A program made the translations under genes and the position numbers. 54,520 nucleotides of DNA from the NCBI GenBank assembly GCA_902595715.1, contig CACJRI010000002.1:117449-171968 (forward strand), read 5' to 3'. Source of the stretch: an uncultured SAR86 cluster bacterium (GTDB lineage Bacteria > Pseudomonadota > Gammaproteobacteria > Magnimaribacterales > AG-339-G14). Shown here one piece after another: positions 19,119 to 27,983 of the stretch (position 1 is its first letter; each line of letters starts with the position of its first letter). The notes under the pieces were generated by a model, which did not search any database, was not told the DNA's origin, and saw only the letters and a list, made by a program, of their open reading frames with translations.

Positions 19119-19471
19119 TATCTTGAGCGGAAAATTGTCAGCCCCACTTCTTTTGATCCACGAAGAGCGCCAGGCTTGGATACAGATAGAGAAAGGTTTA
19201 ATACCCTTTCGTCTTGCATGATAATTTTTGAAATTTTTTCAGCAAGAGCTTCAATAAGCTGAAAAGAAGATTTTTCTACAAATTTTATTATTTTCTTTGA
19301 TGTGGTTTTATAGTCAAAAGTATCCGCTAAGTTGTCTGACTTAAAAGCTTTTTTGATATCAACTTCTACTTCGTAAGATATTTTTATGAGTTGCTTAACC
19401 TCTCTCTCCCAATCAAAGACCCCTATTATGGCTTCAATCTCTAAATCTTTTACAAAAATCTTATTGGACAT
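19118..19471 (-). CDS. folB: Dihydroneopterin aldolase
   Basis: Makes hydroxymethyl-dihydropterin for FolK. 117 residues, normal length. IFVKDLEIEAIIGVFDWERE is the FolB N-terminus (GVFDWERE motif), DYKTTSKKI follows, and SFQLIEALAEKISKII and KPGALRGSKEVGLTI (family Lys) close it. It overlaps tsaD by 11 nt and folK by 1 nt, so tsaD-folB-folK form one transcript. Confidence 0.93.
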   Translation of the reverse strand: MSNKIFVKDLEIEAIIGVFDWEREVKQLIKISYEVEVDIKKAFKSDNLADTFDYKTTSKKIIKFVEKSSFQLIEALAEKISKIIMQDERVLNLSLSVSKPGALRGSKEVGLTIFRSR

Positions 19472-20477
19472 TTTCTAAACTCCATCTTGGTGCAACATCA
19501 ATCCTAAAATCTTTGGTCTGGTCCTTTATTTTTTGAAAACCTGCAAAAGCAATCATTAGTCCATTATCAGTACAGTGTTTTTGATCTGGATAATAAAGAT
19601 TTATTGTTCCTTTGTGCTTTTCTAATTCTTCTCTAAGGTATTTGTTAGCAGCAACTCCGCCGGATAAAACTAGTGATTGACTGTTTTCAATTAGGCATGC
19701 CTTTAGGGATTTTTTTACTAAACAATCTATTGCAGCATTTTGAAACTCAAAAGCAATATCGTTTACTTTATCCTCTGAAAGGTCCTCTTTTTCAGATAAA
19801 TCCTTCACCTTATAAAGTACAGATGTTTTTAAGCCGCTAAAACTAAAATTTAAGTCCTTTGAATCAATCATGGGTCGTGGAAAAGAAAAATGATTTTTTC
19901 CTTTAGAAAGCAAAGCTCTCTTTTCAATTTCTGGACCACCTGGATAACCCAATTTCAACAATTTTGCTGTTTTATCAAAAGCCTCTCCCACAGCATCATC
20001 CTTTGTTTGTCCAATGACTTTATATGCATTGGGCGAAGAAACTTTAACTATCAAAGTATGTCCTCCTGAGACCAATAAGCTAATAAAAGGATAATTTAAA
20101 TCGTCTGCATCGTATTTTGCCATAATCAAATGTGCTTCCATGTGATGTATAGGTATCACAGGAATATCTAAAGCATAAGATAAAGAGTTTGCGAAGCCTG
20201 CTCCAACCATTAAAGGACCTCTTAAACCAGGGCCATTAGTAAACGCAATTGCTTCTATATCTTTTAAAGAGATACTTGAATCTTTCATTTTATTTTTTAA
20301 TAAGGGCAAGAGTCGATTAATGTGATCTCTAGCAGCTAACTCAGGAACTACTCCCCCATATAAGTCATGTTCCTCAGCCTGACTGTATAAAGCCTCGAAT
20401 ACAATTTGACTGGCTTTACCATCATATAGAGCAATTCCGGTTTCATCGCATGAAGTCTCTATTCCCAATATTTTCAT
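19461..20477 (-). CDS. tsaD: tRNA t6A37 threonylcarbamoyltransferase TsaD
   Basis: Transfers threonylcarbamoyl to A37 of ANN-decoding tRNAs with TsaB and TsaE. 338 residues. It begins KILGIETSCDETGIALYDG, has the metal-binding HHMEAHL, LVSGGHTLIV, a DDAVGEAFDKTAKLL loop and LVLSGGVAANKYLR. It is divergent from rpsU across a 64-nt gap, a standard gammaproteobacterial arrangement. Confidence 0.97.
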   Translation of the reverse strand: MKILGIETSCDETGIALYDGKASQIVFEALYSQAEEHDLYGGVVPELAARDHINRLLPLLKNKMKDSSISLKDIEAIAFTNGPGLRGPLMVGAGFANSLSYALDIPVIPIHHMEAHLIMAKYDADDLNYPFISLLVSGGHTLIVKVSSPNAYKVIGQTKDDAVGEAFDKTAKLLKLGYPGGPEIEKRALLSKGKNHFSFPRPMIDSKDLNFSFSGLKTSVLYKVKDLSEKEDLSEDKVNDIAFEFQNAAIDCLVKKSLKACLIENSQSLVLSGGVAANKYLREELEKHKGTINLYYPDQKHCTDNGLMIAFAGFQKIKDQTKDFRIDVAPRWSLENVQ

Positions 20478-20494
20478 TTAAATTAAAAGTTATT

Positions 20495-20521
20495 TTGCAA
20501 AATATCTTAACTCTCTATAGA
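20495..20521 (+). promoter_or_regulatory. Putative sigma70-type promoter of rpsU
   Basis: TTGCAA at 20495-20500 and TATAGA at 20516-20521 are separated by 15 nt, about 20 nt before the rpsU ATG. The same TCTATAGAAT-like -10 block occurs in front of tRNA-Phe (43882-43891). Prediction from sequence only. Confidence 0.45.
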
Positions 20522-20541
20522 ATTGCCTGCCTAATATAAAT

Positions 20542-20760
20542 ATGCCTATTATAAAGCTAAAAGATAACGAATCTTTCGATTCTGGACTCAGAAGATTTAA
20601 AAGGTCTTGTGATAAAGCTGGAATCATCTCTGAAATAAGAAAAAGAGAATTTTACGAAAAGCCTACCTCCGTCAGGAAAAGAAAAGCTGCAGCAGCAGTT
20701 AAGAGACAAGCTAAAAGAAGAAAGTTCGGCAAAATGCCGCCTTTAAGAGCAAGAGTTTAA
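20542..20760 (+). CDS. rpsU: Ribosomal protein bS21
   Basis: Small-subunit protein. 72 residues, highly basic, with the family's [20 protein letters not shown] and [20 protein letters not shown]. The stop codon is directly followed by the yqeY start. The classical downstream genes dnaG and rpoD are not here; yqeY is followed by the convergent ribE. Confidence 0.97.
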   Translation: MPIIKLKDNESFDSGLRRFKRSCDKAGIISEIRKREFYEKPTSVRKRKAAAAVKRQAKRRKFGKMPPLRARV

Positions 20761-21210
20761 ATGTCTAAAGATCTTAAAAGCTTGATTAAAACTCAAGTAA
20801 CAATTTCTATGAAAGATGGTGACAAGTTTAGAACTACTGTTTTAAGAATGATTCTTGCGGAAATCCAAAAGATTGAAATTGAAGAAAAGTCAGATCTAGA
20901 TGAACTTCAAATTACCTCAATTCTTGAAAAGATGATTAAACAAAGAAATGATGCAATTTCACAGTTCGAACAAGCGAAAAGGCAAGAATTGGCTGATAAA
21001 GAAAAACAAGAAATTGAAATCATTAGGGAATTTTTACCTGAACAAATGTCAGAAGATGAGGTTTCTGAATTAGTTTCTAAAATTATCTCCGAGGTTGGTG
21101 CTCAGGATATGAAAGATATGGGTAAAGTAATGGGGTCTTTAAAACCTTTGATCTCCGGTAAGGCAGATGCCGGTGTTGTTAGTCAATTAGTAAAAAAAGC
21201 TTTAAGTTAA
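20761..21210 (+). CDS. yqeY: GatB/YqeY domain protein
   Basis: 149 residues. DGDKFRTTVLRMILAEIQKIEIE, EKMIKQRNDAISQFEQAKRQ, EIIREFLPEQMSEDEV and MGKVMGSLKPLISGKADAG are typical of YqeY, which resembles the tRNA-binding tail of GatB. Its role is uncertain. It sits against rpsU with no gap, the common linkage, and its last 9 nt overlap ribE on the opposite strand. Confidence 0.93.
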   Translation: MSKDLKSLIKTQVTISMKDGDKFRTTVLRMILAEIQKIEIEEKSDLDELQITSILEKMIKQRNDAISQFEQAKRQELADKEKQEIEIIREFLPEQMSEDEVSELVSKIISEVGAQDMKDMGKVMGSLKPLISGKADAGVVSQLVKKALS

Positions 21211-21795
21211 TTTTTTAACAGTCTCAACTATAGAAATCGTTTGTTGGTCTGCTTCAACATTTACAAAATCACCTTTTTTCAGAAAAGATAAATTAGTTTT
21301 AGAAATAGTTTCTGGAATTATAGAAATTGTAAAAAAATTATTTGTCACATTAACGACAGTCAGACTGATTCCATTTATAGAGACATACCCTTTTTTGAAA
21401 ATGTATCCTTTCAAATTAGAAGGAATTTTAATTTTAAGAATTCTTTCTTTTTTATTCTCAAAACTTATTATTTCAGCAATATTATGCACGTGACCAGAAA
21501 CAAAATGCCCTCCTACTTCATCACCGATCTTTAACGATCTTTCTAAGTTAAATGGTATGGAAGAAAATTTCTCTGAGATGTTGGTTAATTTTATTGATTC
21601 ATGCACAACATCAAATTCAATCAGATCTTTTTTGAAATGAACTACTGTTAAACAAACACCATTGACTGCAACGCTGTCTCCCTTCTTTAATTTTTTTGTG
21701 AAATTAGAGGGAACCGTTACGGATAACTTATATCCGTAATCCTTTTCTTCAAATTTTACCTTCTTTGATAAAGCCTGAACTATTCCACTAAACAT
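21202..21795 (-). CDS. ribE: Riboflavin synthase alpha chain
   Basis: Dismutates two 6,7-dimethyl-8-ribityllumazine to riboflavin. 197 residues with the internal duplication of the family: MFSGIVQAL, VNGVCLTVV and FDVVHES in the first barrel, GGHFVSGHVHN at the junction, then KGYVSINGISLTVV and ISIIPETISKTNL in the second. The order pyrE-ribE on this strand has a 3-nt gap. No FMN riboswitch is visible upstream. Confidence 0.95.
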   Translation of the reverse strand: MFSGIVQALSKKVKFEEKDYGYKLSVTVPSNFTKKLKKGDSVAVNGVCLTVVHFKKDLIEFDVVHESIKLTNISEKFSSIPFNLERSLKIGDEVGGHFVSGHVHNIAEIISFENKKERILKIKIPSNLKGYIFKKGYVSINGISLTVVNVTNNFFTISIIPETISKTNLSFLKKGDFVNVEADQQTISIVETVKKLT

Positions 21796-21798
21796 TTT

Positions 21799-22353
21799 TT
21801 ATTTTTTAAGTTCCGAAATTTTTGCTATGGAATGTATTTTAATGCCTTGCTCAGCATAAAACTCTTGAAAAGTTTTATCCGAGTCATAAGGTTCTTCTCT
21901 ATCCAAAGCTACTATTGCTCCCACAAAAGCCCCTTTGTTGTTTTTGATAATTTCTATTGAGTTCTTTATGGCAGTTCCAGCGGTTAAAACATCATCTATC
22001 AATAAAGCTTTCTTTCCTTCCAAATTTCCCATAACGATTCCTCCTTCGCCATGACTTTTCTCTTCCTTTCGGTCAAAAGCTAAAGGAATATTTTTTTTTG
22101 TTGCTTCAAAATATTTAGTTGCAACAACTGATGCCAAAGGAATACCTTTATAAGCAGGGCCGAAAAATAAATCAAAATCTATCTTCAAGTCTAAAATTTT
22201 AGATACATAGCAATCAGCTAAAAAAGAAAGCGATTCTGAATCAAAAAAAGCAGCGATATTAAAAAAATAATCGCTTTCCATGCCAGATTTCAGTTTAAAA
22301 CTTCCAAACTTTAGTGCTTCTAATTCAATGGCTTTATCTAAAAAATCTTGCAT
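21799..22353 (-). CDS. pyrE: Orotate phosphoribosyltransferase
   Basis: Makes OMP from orotate and PRPP. With the ATG at 22353-22351 the protein has 184 residues and begins MQDFLDKAIELEALKFGSFK, aligning with known PyrE N-termini; a longer reading from a TTG at 22383 would add ten unlikely residues. DYFFNIAAFFDS, FFGPAYKGIPLAS and the PRPP loop ALLIDDVLTAGTA are diagnostic. Only 29 nt separate it from the divergent gmk start, so the two promoters must overlap each other or the coding sequences. Confidence 0.93.
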   Translation of the reverse strand: MQDFLDKAIELEALKFGSFKLKSGMESDYFFNIAAFFDSESLSFLADCYVSKILDLKIDFDLFFGPAYKGIPLASVVATKYFEATKKNIPLAFDRKEEKSHGEGGIVMGNLEGKKALLIDDVLTAGTAIKNSIEIIKNNKGAFVGAIVALDREEPYDSDKTFQEFYAEQGIKIHSIAKISELKK

Positions 22354-22382
22354 ATTGGTTTCAACGTTTCCATACTTTATCA

Positions 22383-23006
22383 ATGCCTGAAAATCTCCAC
22401 AAACTTTTTGTTATTTCCAGTCCCTCTGGGGGTGGCAAAACTTCTTTGATAAATAAGCTTTTTGAAGATTCAAGATCTGCAAACTTTGAAAAAAGTATTT
22501 CAGATACTTCAAGACAAAAACGTCAAGGAGATTTAGAAGGTAAAGATTATTATTTTTTATCTGAAAAAAAATTCAAGGATAAAATTAAAAAAGAAGAATA
22601 TGTTGAATACGCAACTGTCTTTGGGAATTTCTATGGTACTTCAAAGGAAGAAATAGAAACAAAATATAATAACTCAAATCTAGTTTTAGAATTGGATTGG
22701 CAAGGTGCTTATGCTGTTAAAGAACTATTTGATGATGCTATGTTAATTTTTTTAATTCCTCCGTCTTTAGAAGATTTGAAACAAAGGTTGATCAAAAGAA
22801 ATCTAGATTCGTCTGAAGCAATAGAAAATAGACTATCGGAAGCAAAAAAAGAAATCAGTAAGTCTGAAATGTATGATTATTTAGTCTTAAATGATGATTT
22901 CGATAGAGCCTTTGAAGATCTTTCACAAATTCTTTTTGAAGGTATTTCTCCTGTAGATTTTAATTCAAGAGCATCTAAAGACTTGATTAAAAGATTAGTA
23001 GAATAA
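22383..23006 (+). CDS. gmk: Guanylate kinase
   Basis: Phosphorylates GMP to GDP. The ATG at 22383 gives 207 residues, the length of the E. coli enzyme; an upstream in-frame ATG at 22314 would place 23 extra residues inside pyrE and is rejected. Motifs: FVISSPSGGGKTSL P-loop, SDTSRQKRQGDLEGKDYYF GMP-binding stretch, EYATVFGNFYGT and LELDWQGA. It heads gmk-rpoZ-spoT-ridA-recG. Confidence 0.95.
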   Translation: MPENLHKLFVISSPSGGGKTSLINKLFEDSRSANFEKSISDTSRQKRQGDLEGKDYYFLSEKKFKDKIKKEEYVEYATVFGNFYGTSKEEIETKYNNSNLVLELDWQGAYAVKELFDDAMLIFLIPPSLEDLKQRLIKRNLDSSEAIENRLSEAKKEISKSEMYDYLVLNDDFDRAFEDLSQILFEGISPVDFNSRASKDLIKRLVE

Positions 23007-23050
23007 TCAATAAAAATTAAGTAGAATCCATCTCCTCAAGAGGTTAATGC

Positions 23051-23320
23051 ATGGCTAGAATTACTGTCGAAGATTGTTTAAAAAAAATCCCTAATAGATA
23101 CGAAATGGTGAAACTTGCTGCTAAGCGAGTTAAACAACTGGCTATAGATGGTAGAGAGCCTACCATTGACCCTGAAGACGATAAGCCTACAGTAATTGCT
23201 CTTCGAGAAATTGCTGCAGGAACTGTAACTCTAGAAAACATTGACAGCTTCAACTTTGATGCTTTTGAAGAGGAACTGTCTGACCAATTAACTTCAGACG
23301 ACGAAGAAGGCATAGAATAA
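23051..23320 (+). CDS. rpoZ: RNA polymerase omega subunit
   Basis: 89 residues. [29 protein letters not shown] and [17 protein letters not shown] are the omega signature. AAGAGG about 8 nt before the ATG serves as ribosome-binding site. Position between gmk and spoT is conserved in gammaproteobacteria; omega also forms part of a ppGpp-binding site in E. coli RNA polymerase, and spoT follows directly. Confidence 0.96.
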   Translation: MARITVEDCLKKIPNRYEMVKLAAKRVKQLAIDGREPTIDPEDDKPTVIALREIAAGTVTLENIDSFNFDAFEEELSDQLTSDDEEGIE

Positions 23321-23347
23321 CTTTTTTTTGGTAAACTCTCTTTGCTA

Positions 23348-25525
23348 ATGGCAACAGAGACAAAAAACCTTAATAAACTCACCAAAAACCTTGGAAAATA
23401 TCTTGATCAAGATCAACTTGAACAAGTAAAAAAGGCTTATTTTTTTGCCGCAAATGCTCATTCGGGTCAGTTTCGAGTGAGTGGAGATCCTTATGTGTCT
23501 CACCCTCTTGCTGTTGCAGAAATACTAGGAAATTTAAAGATGGATCAAGACTGTTTATCTGCTGCAATGCTTCATGATGTTATTGAAGATTCAGGTATTC
23601 CCAAGACTTTTTTAAAGAAGGAATTTAATAAAGAAGTTGCTAACTTAGTTGATGGTGTTAGCAAGCTGGATAAAGTTGAATTAACCTCAAAAAAAGACTT
23701 GCAAGCCGAAAGCTTTCAAAAAATGGTTCTTGCGATGTCAGAAGATATAAGAGTAATTGTTGTCAAGCTTGCAGATAGATTGCACAACATGAGAACAATA
23801 AAATTCCTTAATCAAGAAAAAAAATTAAGAATAGCTAATGAAACCATTGAAATATACGCGCCAATCGCTCACAGACTGGGAATGCATCAAATTTATAGAG
23901 AGCTTGAAGACTTGGCATTTGAGATTTTATACCCATTAAGGTTTAGGGTTATTGAGGAAGCTGTAAAGAGAAATACCAGAGGAAGAAAAAAGATTTTAAA
24001 AAAAGTTGAAACTTCCATAAGTCAAAAATTACAAGAACAAGACTTGGATTGTGCGATTTCAAGTAGAAGAAAGCATTATTATGGAATTTATAAAAAAATG
24101 AAAAGACAGTCCAAAACTTTGAAAGAGGTGTTGGATGTTTATGCTCTGAAAATCACCACATCAAATGCTATGGACTGTTACAAAGCGCTGGGCGTAATAC
24201 ATAATGCCTTTAATCCTATTGAAGGAAGGTTTAAAGACTATATAGCCATACCAAAATCCAATTCCTACCAGTCACTTCACACTGGCATCATGACTTTTGA
24301 AGGACTGCCTGTAGAAATTCAGATCAGAACTAGTGAAATGGATGAATTAGCCGAGTTTGGAATAGCGGCACATTGGGTTTATAAATCCGGAGAAAAGGAT
24401 AACCCAGTGCAAGCCAGAGCGAGAAGGTGGGTTAATGGCTTGATGGAAATAAATGCTCGATCAGAAGATGCTTCGGATTTTGTCGAAGTCATCAAAACAG
24501 GGTTAGTATCCAATGAGGTTTATGTTTTTACTCCGCAAGGAGATATCATTGATTTGCCTAAGGACTCTACACCTATTGATTTTGCTTTCGCCTTGCATTC
24601 AGATATTGGACTGCATTGCAGTGGTTGCAGAATAAATAAAAATCTTGCTCCTTTAAGTGTTCCTTTAGAAAGTGGACAGACTGTAGAAATTATTACGGAT
24701 AAAGTTCCTCAAACTAACCCAAGCTGGCTGGATTTTATTCGAACATCAAGAGCAAGATCAGCTATCCGTCATAATTTAAAAAATCTTAAAGAGTCAGAGG
24801 CTAGAAAGTTTGGAAAACGACTTTTAGAGCAATCTTTATTCCCTCATCAAACAAAATTAAGAGATGTCCCTAAAAATAAAATGAAAAAGCTTCTCACCTC
24901 TTTGAACTATAAAAGCGTAAGAGAATTGTTGGAAAGTATTGGCTCAGGAAAAAGATCTAGTCTGGTTGTTGCACAACAAGTCATGCAATTTCTTGATGAG
25001 AAAGAGAATGATGAAATTCAATTTTCTAACTTACAAATTACTGGTGCAGAGGGTCTAGTAGTAACTTACTCAAGTTGCTGTCGTCCTATTCCAGGAGACC
25101 ATATAATTGCCCACTTCTCAACAAGTAGAGGAATTGTTATTCACCAAGAAAGGTGTAAAAACATCTTGCCAATTCGACATGATCCAGCTTTGTGTTCGCC
25201 AGTGCAGTGGGAAGATACTCTGTCAGGAGACTTTTCAGTAGAGATAAAAATTGTTGCAGAAGATAAAGCTGGAATACTTGCAGAAGTTTCAGCTGTTATT
25301 GCAGAGTATTCGACTAACATTGAAAGTATAAAAAGTGATCCGCCTAGTGGAAATAAAGTGGATCTCTATATTTTGCTTGCAGTAACGGACAGAGATCATT
25401 TGGCAAAAATATTAAGAAGACTGCGTCGTAAAGACTTTGTCATATCAGCAACAAGAATACATAGTTGGGAGCAAAGAAATGCTACCCTTCCAATTATTGA
25501 TGAGGAAATAAGTGAAGATAGTTGA
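23348..25525 (+). CDS. spoT: Bifunctional (p)ppGpp synthetase/hydrolase SpoT
   Basis: Controls the stringent response. 725 residues from the ATG at 23348; a TTG six bases upstream is possible but less likely. The HD hydrolase domain is intact (AHSGQFRVSGDPYVSHPLA, MLHDVIEDSG, LADRLHNMRT). The synthetase domain has YGIYKKMKRQ and PKSNSYQSLHTGIMT. A TGS domain (VYVFTPQGDIIDLP), a zinc-finger/RIS-type region (SSCCRPIPGD) and a C-terminal ACT domain follow. No other RelA/SpoT gene lies in the window, so it may be the only long one; that is inference. Confidence 0.96.
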   Translation: MATETKNLNKLTKNLGKYLDQDQLEQVKKAYFFAANAHSGQFRVSGDPYVSHPLAVAEILGNLKMDQDCLSAAMLHDVIEDSGIPKTFLKKEFNKEVANLVDGVSKLDKVELTSKKDLQAESFQKMVLAMSEDIRVIVVKLADRLHNMRTIKFLNQEKKLRIANETIEIYAPIAHRLGMHQIYRELEDLAFEILYPLRFRVIEEAVKRNTRGRKKILKKVETSISQKLQEQDLDCAISSRRKHYYGIYKKMKRQSKTLKEVLDVYALKITTSNAMDCYKALGVIHNAFNPIEGRFKDYIAIPKSNSYQSLHTGIMTFEGLPVEIQIRTSEMDELAEFGIAAHWVYKSGEKDNPVQARARRWVNGLMEINARSEDASDFVEVIKTGLVSNEVYVFTPQGDIIDLPKDSTPIDFAFALHSDIGLHCSGCRINKNLAPLSVPLESGQTVEIITDKVPQTNPSWLDFIRTSRARSAIRHNLKNLKESEARKFGKRLLEQSLFPHQTKLRDVPKNKMKKLLTSLNYKSVRELLESIGSGKRSSLVVAQQVMQFLDEKENDEIQFSNLQITGAEGLVVTYSSCCRPIPGDHIIAHFSTSRGIVIHQERCKNILPIRHDPALCSPVQWEDTLSGDFSVEIKIVAEDKAGILAEVSAVIAEYSTNIESIKSDPPSGNKVDLYILLAVTDRDHLAKILRRLRRKDFVISATRIHSWEQRNATLPIIDEEISEDS

Positions 25526-25886
25526 AACAGATAATGCTCCTAAGGCTATAGGGACCTACTCCCAAGCTGTGAAAGTTAATGGTTTTTTATTTATTTCAGG
25601 TCAGATTCCCTTAGACCCTTCAACGATGGAATTGGTTGAAGGAATTGAAAATCAAATCAATCAAGTTTTTGAAAATATCAAGCAAATTTTAAAAGCCGAC
25701 GGAATGGATTTTTCAAATGTAGTTAAACTTTCTGTGTTGCTTGAAGACTTAAGTCACTTTGAGAAAGTTAATGAAATTATGGCCCAAATATTTTCAAAGC
25801 CCTATCCTGCAAGAGCTGCATATGAAGTATCCAAATTACCAAAAGGAAGTTCAGTAGAAATCGAAACCATCGCTTTTAAAGAGTGA
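25512..25886 (+). CDS. ridA: Enamine/imine deaminase RidA
   Basis: Hydrolyses reactive enamines from PLP enzymes. 124 residues. NAPKAIGTYSQAVKVNG, LFISGQIPLDP, NIKQILKADGMDFSNVVK and YPARAAYEVSKLPKGSSVEIE with the conserved Arg are diagnostic. The start is GTG, 14 nt inside the spoT end, and its stop overlaps the recG GTG start by 4 nt, so translation is coupled along the operon. Confidence 0.95.
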   Translation: MKIVETDNAPKAIGTYSQAVKVNGFLFISGQIPLDPSTMELVEGIENQINQVFENIKQILKADGMDFSNVVKLSVLLEDLSHFEKVNEIMAQIFSKPYPARAAYEVSKLPKGSSVEIETIAFKE

Positions 25887-27976
25887 AAAGCAAATCGCTT
25901 CAAAAAAACATCTCGGAAATAAAAGGGGTTGGTCCCAAAGTAGAAGAAGAGCTAAATAAAATTGGTATTAATAATATCCAAGACGCTCTCTTCTTATTGC
26001 CAAAAAAATACGAAAATAGAACAAAATTAACTTCTATAAAAGATTTAATTCCAGGAGAAGCTTTTCAATTTGAGGGTGAAATTCTTGAAAGTAAAACCAT
26101 ATTTCCAGGTAGAAGGTCTTTTATGGCAAGAATATCTGACGGCACAGGATTTTTACAAATTAGATTATTCTATTTTTCGTTTGCTCAAGCCAAAGCTTTT
26201 AAAGTTGGTCTGCATGTTAGAGGCTATGGTGTTATTAGGACTAATGGGTCTTTGCTTCAAGTGTTTCATCCAAGCTATAAAATCTTTGCATCATCCAAAC
26301 GTCCTGTTTTAGATAATACCCTTACACCAATTTATTCTCTTGGTTCCACAAAACTTACTCAATTTAGAGCAAGAAACATAATTAAAGAATGTTTAAAAGA
26401 AATTGAGGAACTAAATCTCAACGAAAAGGAGATTGATTCAATATTCAAACAAAAAAAAATTAGTTCTTTATCTGTAAAAGATGCTTTACTGAAAATTCAC
26501 AGCCCTTCCGTTGATGATGACATTATTAAAATCAATAGTTATAAGCACGAAGCTCAAGAACGTTTAATAGTAGAAGAGTTAGCAACGAATCTAATTGGAG
26601 TCAAAATTGCCTCCGAAAAAATAAATAAGCTCAAAGCGAAACAAATGCCAATTTCCACAGAAGAAGTAACGTTATTTAAAGAAAATTTACCTTTCAAATT
26701 AACTAATGCCCAAGAAAGAACAATTAAAGAAATTTCAGATGATATATCTCTTACCAAGCCTATGAGGAGATTGGTCCAAGGTGACGTGGGGTCAGGAAAA
26801 ACAGTAGTAGCAGCTGTGAGTATGTACATCTCTGCAAAAAATAATACTCAGTCTGTTCTGCTCTGTCCCACAGAGGTTTTAGCTGAACAACATTTCAAAA
26901 ACTTTTCAGTATGGTTTAAAAACTCAAATATAAAAATTGAACTTTTAACTGGAAAAATGCCTGTTTCGAAAAGAAGAGGAATCTATCAAGACTTAGAAAA
27001 TGGCGTAATTGATATTTTGATCGGTACGCATGCAGTCTTTCAAGATAAAGTGAAAATGAAAAATCTTGGACTTGTTGTAGTTGATGAACAACAAAGGTTT
27101 GGCGTTAAGCAAAGATTTGATTTAGTGAAGAAAAGTTCCAATCAAATAATGCCCCATCAATTATTCATGACCGCTACCCCTATACCAAGAACCTTAGCAA
27201 TGACAATTTTTGCCGATCTAGAAACCTCGAAAATTGATGAATTACCTCCGGGTAGAAAACCAGTAGAAACTCTGGTTTATAGTGATAAGAAGAAAGATGA
27301 AATAGTAAAAAGATTGGAAAACGTATGTAAATCCGGCAATCAAGTTTTTTGGCTTTGTACTATGATTGAAGAGTCCGAAAATCTAGATGTTCAAGCTGCA
27401 GATGAAGCCAAAGAATGGATTAAAGAGAATACGAATGGTTTAAATATTGGCCTTGTGCACAGCAAACTTTCAAAAGATCAAAGAGATAAGGCAATAGAGA
27501 ATTTCAGAAGTGGCAAAACCCATGTACTGGTCTGTACGACTGTTATTGAAGTCGGTATGGATGTTCCTAATGCAAGTTTAATGGTTATTGAAAATGCCGA
27601 AAGACTTGGTTTGAGTCAATTACACCAATTAAGGGGAAGAGTCGGTAGGAAAGCAGATTTAGATGCTTATTGCGTTTTAATTTATCACGGAGAGATTGGA
27701 GAAATTGCTAAGGCAAGGCTTGAAGCAATGAAATCTACTAATGATGGATTTGAAATCTCAGAAATTGATATGAAACTGAGAGGTACTGGAGAAATTTTAG
27801 GCACCAAACAATCTGGAGGAATAGAACTTAAAATCTCAGATTTATCTAGAGATGCTCACTTAATAAAAAAAGCAGAAAAACTGGTAGAAGGTTTAAATCG
27901 AAAAGACGAAGAAATATCTAAAATCCTTCTTGATAGGTGGCTAGGCGATAAACAAAATTTGATTATCGCCCAGTAA
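25883..27976 (+). CDS. recG: ATP-dependent DNA helicase RecG
   Basis: Branch-migrating helicase for fork regression and recombination. 697 residues, starting at GTG (GTGA overlap with ridA). The N-terminal wedge/OB domain begins about residue 60 ([12 protein letters not shown]). The helicase core has [13 protein letters not shown] (Walker A), [11 protein letters not shown] (DExx box), [11 protein letters not shown], and [19 protein letters not shown] (motif VI). Stops 7 nt from the convergent hppA stop. Confidence 0.96.
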   Translation: MKSKSLQKNISEIKGVGPKVEEELNKIGINNIQDALFLLPKKYENRTKLTSIKDLIPGEAFQFEGEILESKTIFPGRRSFMARISDGTGFLQIRLFYFSFAQAKAFKVGLHVRGYGVIRTNGSLLQVFHPSYKIFASSKRPVLDNTLTPIYSLGSTKLTQFRARNIIKECLKEIEELNLNEKEIDSIFKQKKISSLSVKDALLKIHSPSVDDDIIKINSYKHEAQERLIVEELATNLIGVKIASEKINKLKAKQMPISTEEVTLFKENLPFKLTNAQERTIKEISDDISLTKPMRRLVQGDVGSGKTVVAAVSMYISAKNNTQSVLLCPTEVLAEQHFKNFSVWFKNSNIKIELLTGKMPVSKRRGIYQDLENGVIDILIGTHAVFQDKVKMKNLGLVVVDEQQRFGVKQRFDLVKKSSNQIMPHQLFMTATPIPRTLAMTIFADLETSKIDELPPGRKPVETLVYSDKKKDEIVKRLENVCKSGNQVFWLCTMIEESENLDVQAADEAKEWIKENTNGLNIGLVHSKLSKDQRDKAIENFRSGKTHVLVCTTVIEVGMDVPNASLMVIENAERLGLSQLHQLRGRVGRKADLDAYCVLIYHGEIGEIAKARLEAMKSTNDGFEISEIDMKLRGTGEILGTKQSGGIELKISDLSRDAHLIKKAEKLVEGLNRKDEEISKILLDRWLGDKQNLIIAQ

Positions 27977-27983
27977 GAAAAAA

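Noticed and set aside
22354-22383. TTG start for pyrE at 22383
   Set aside because: The ten extra residues do not match PyrE, and the ATG at 22353 aligns with the family start.
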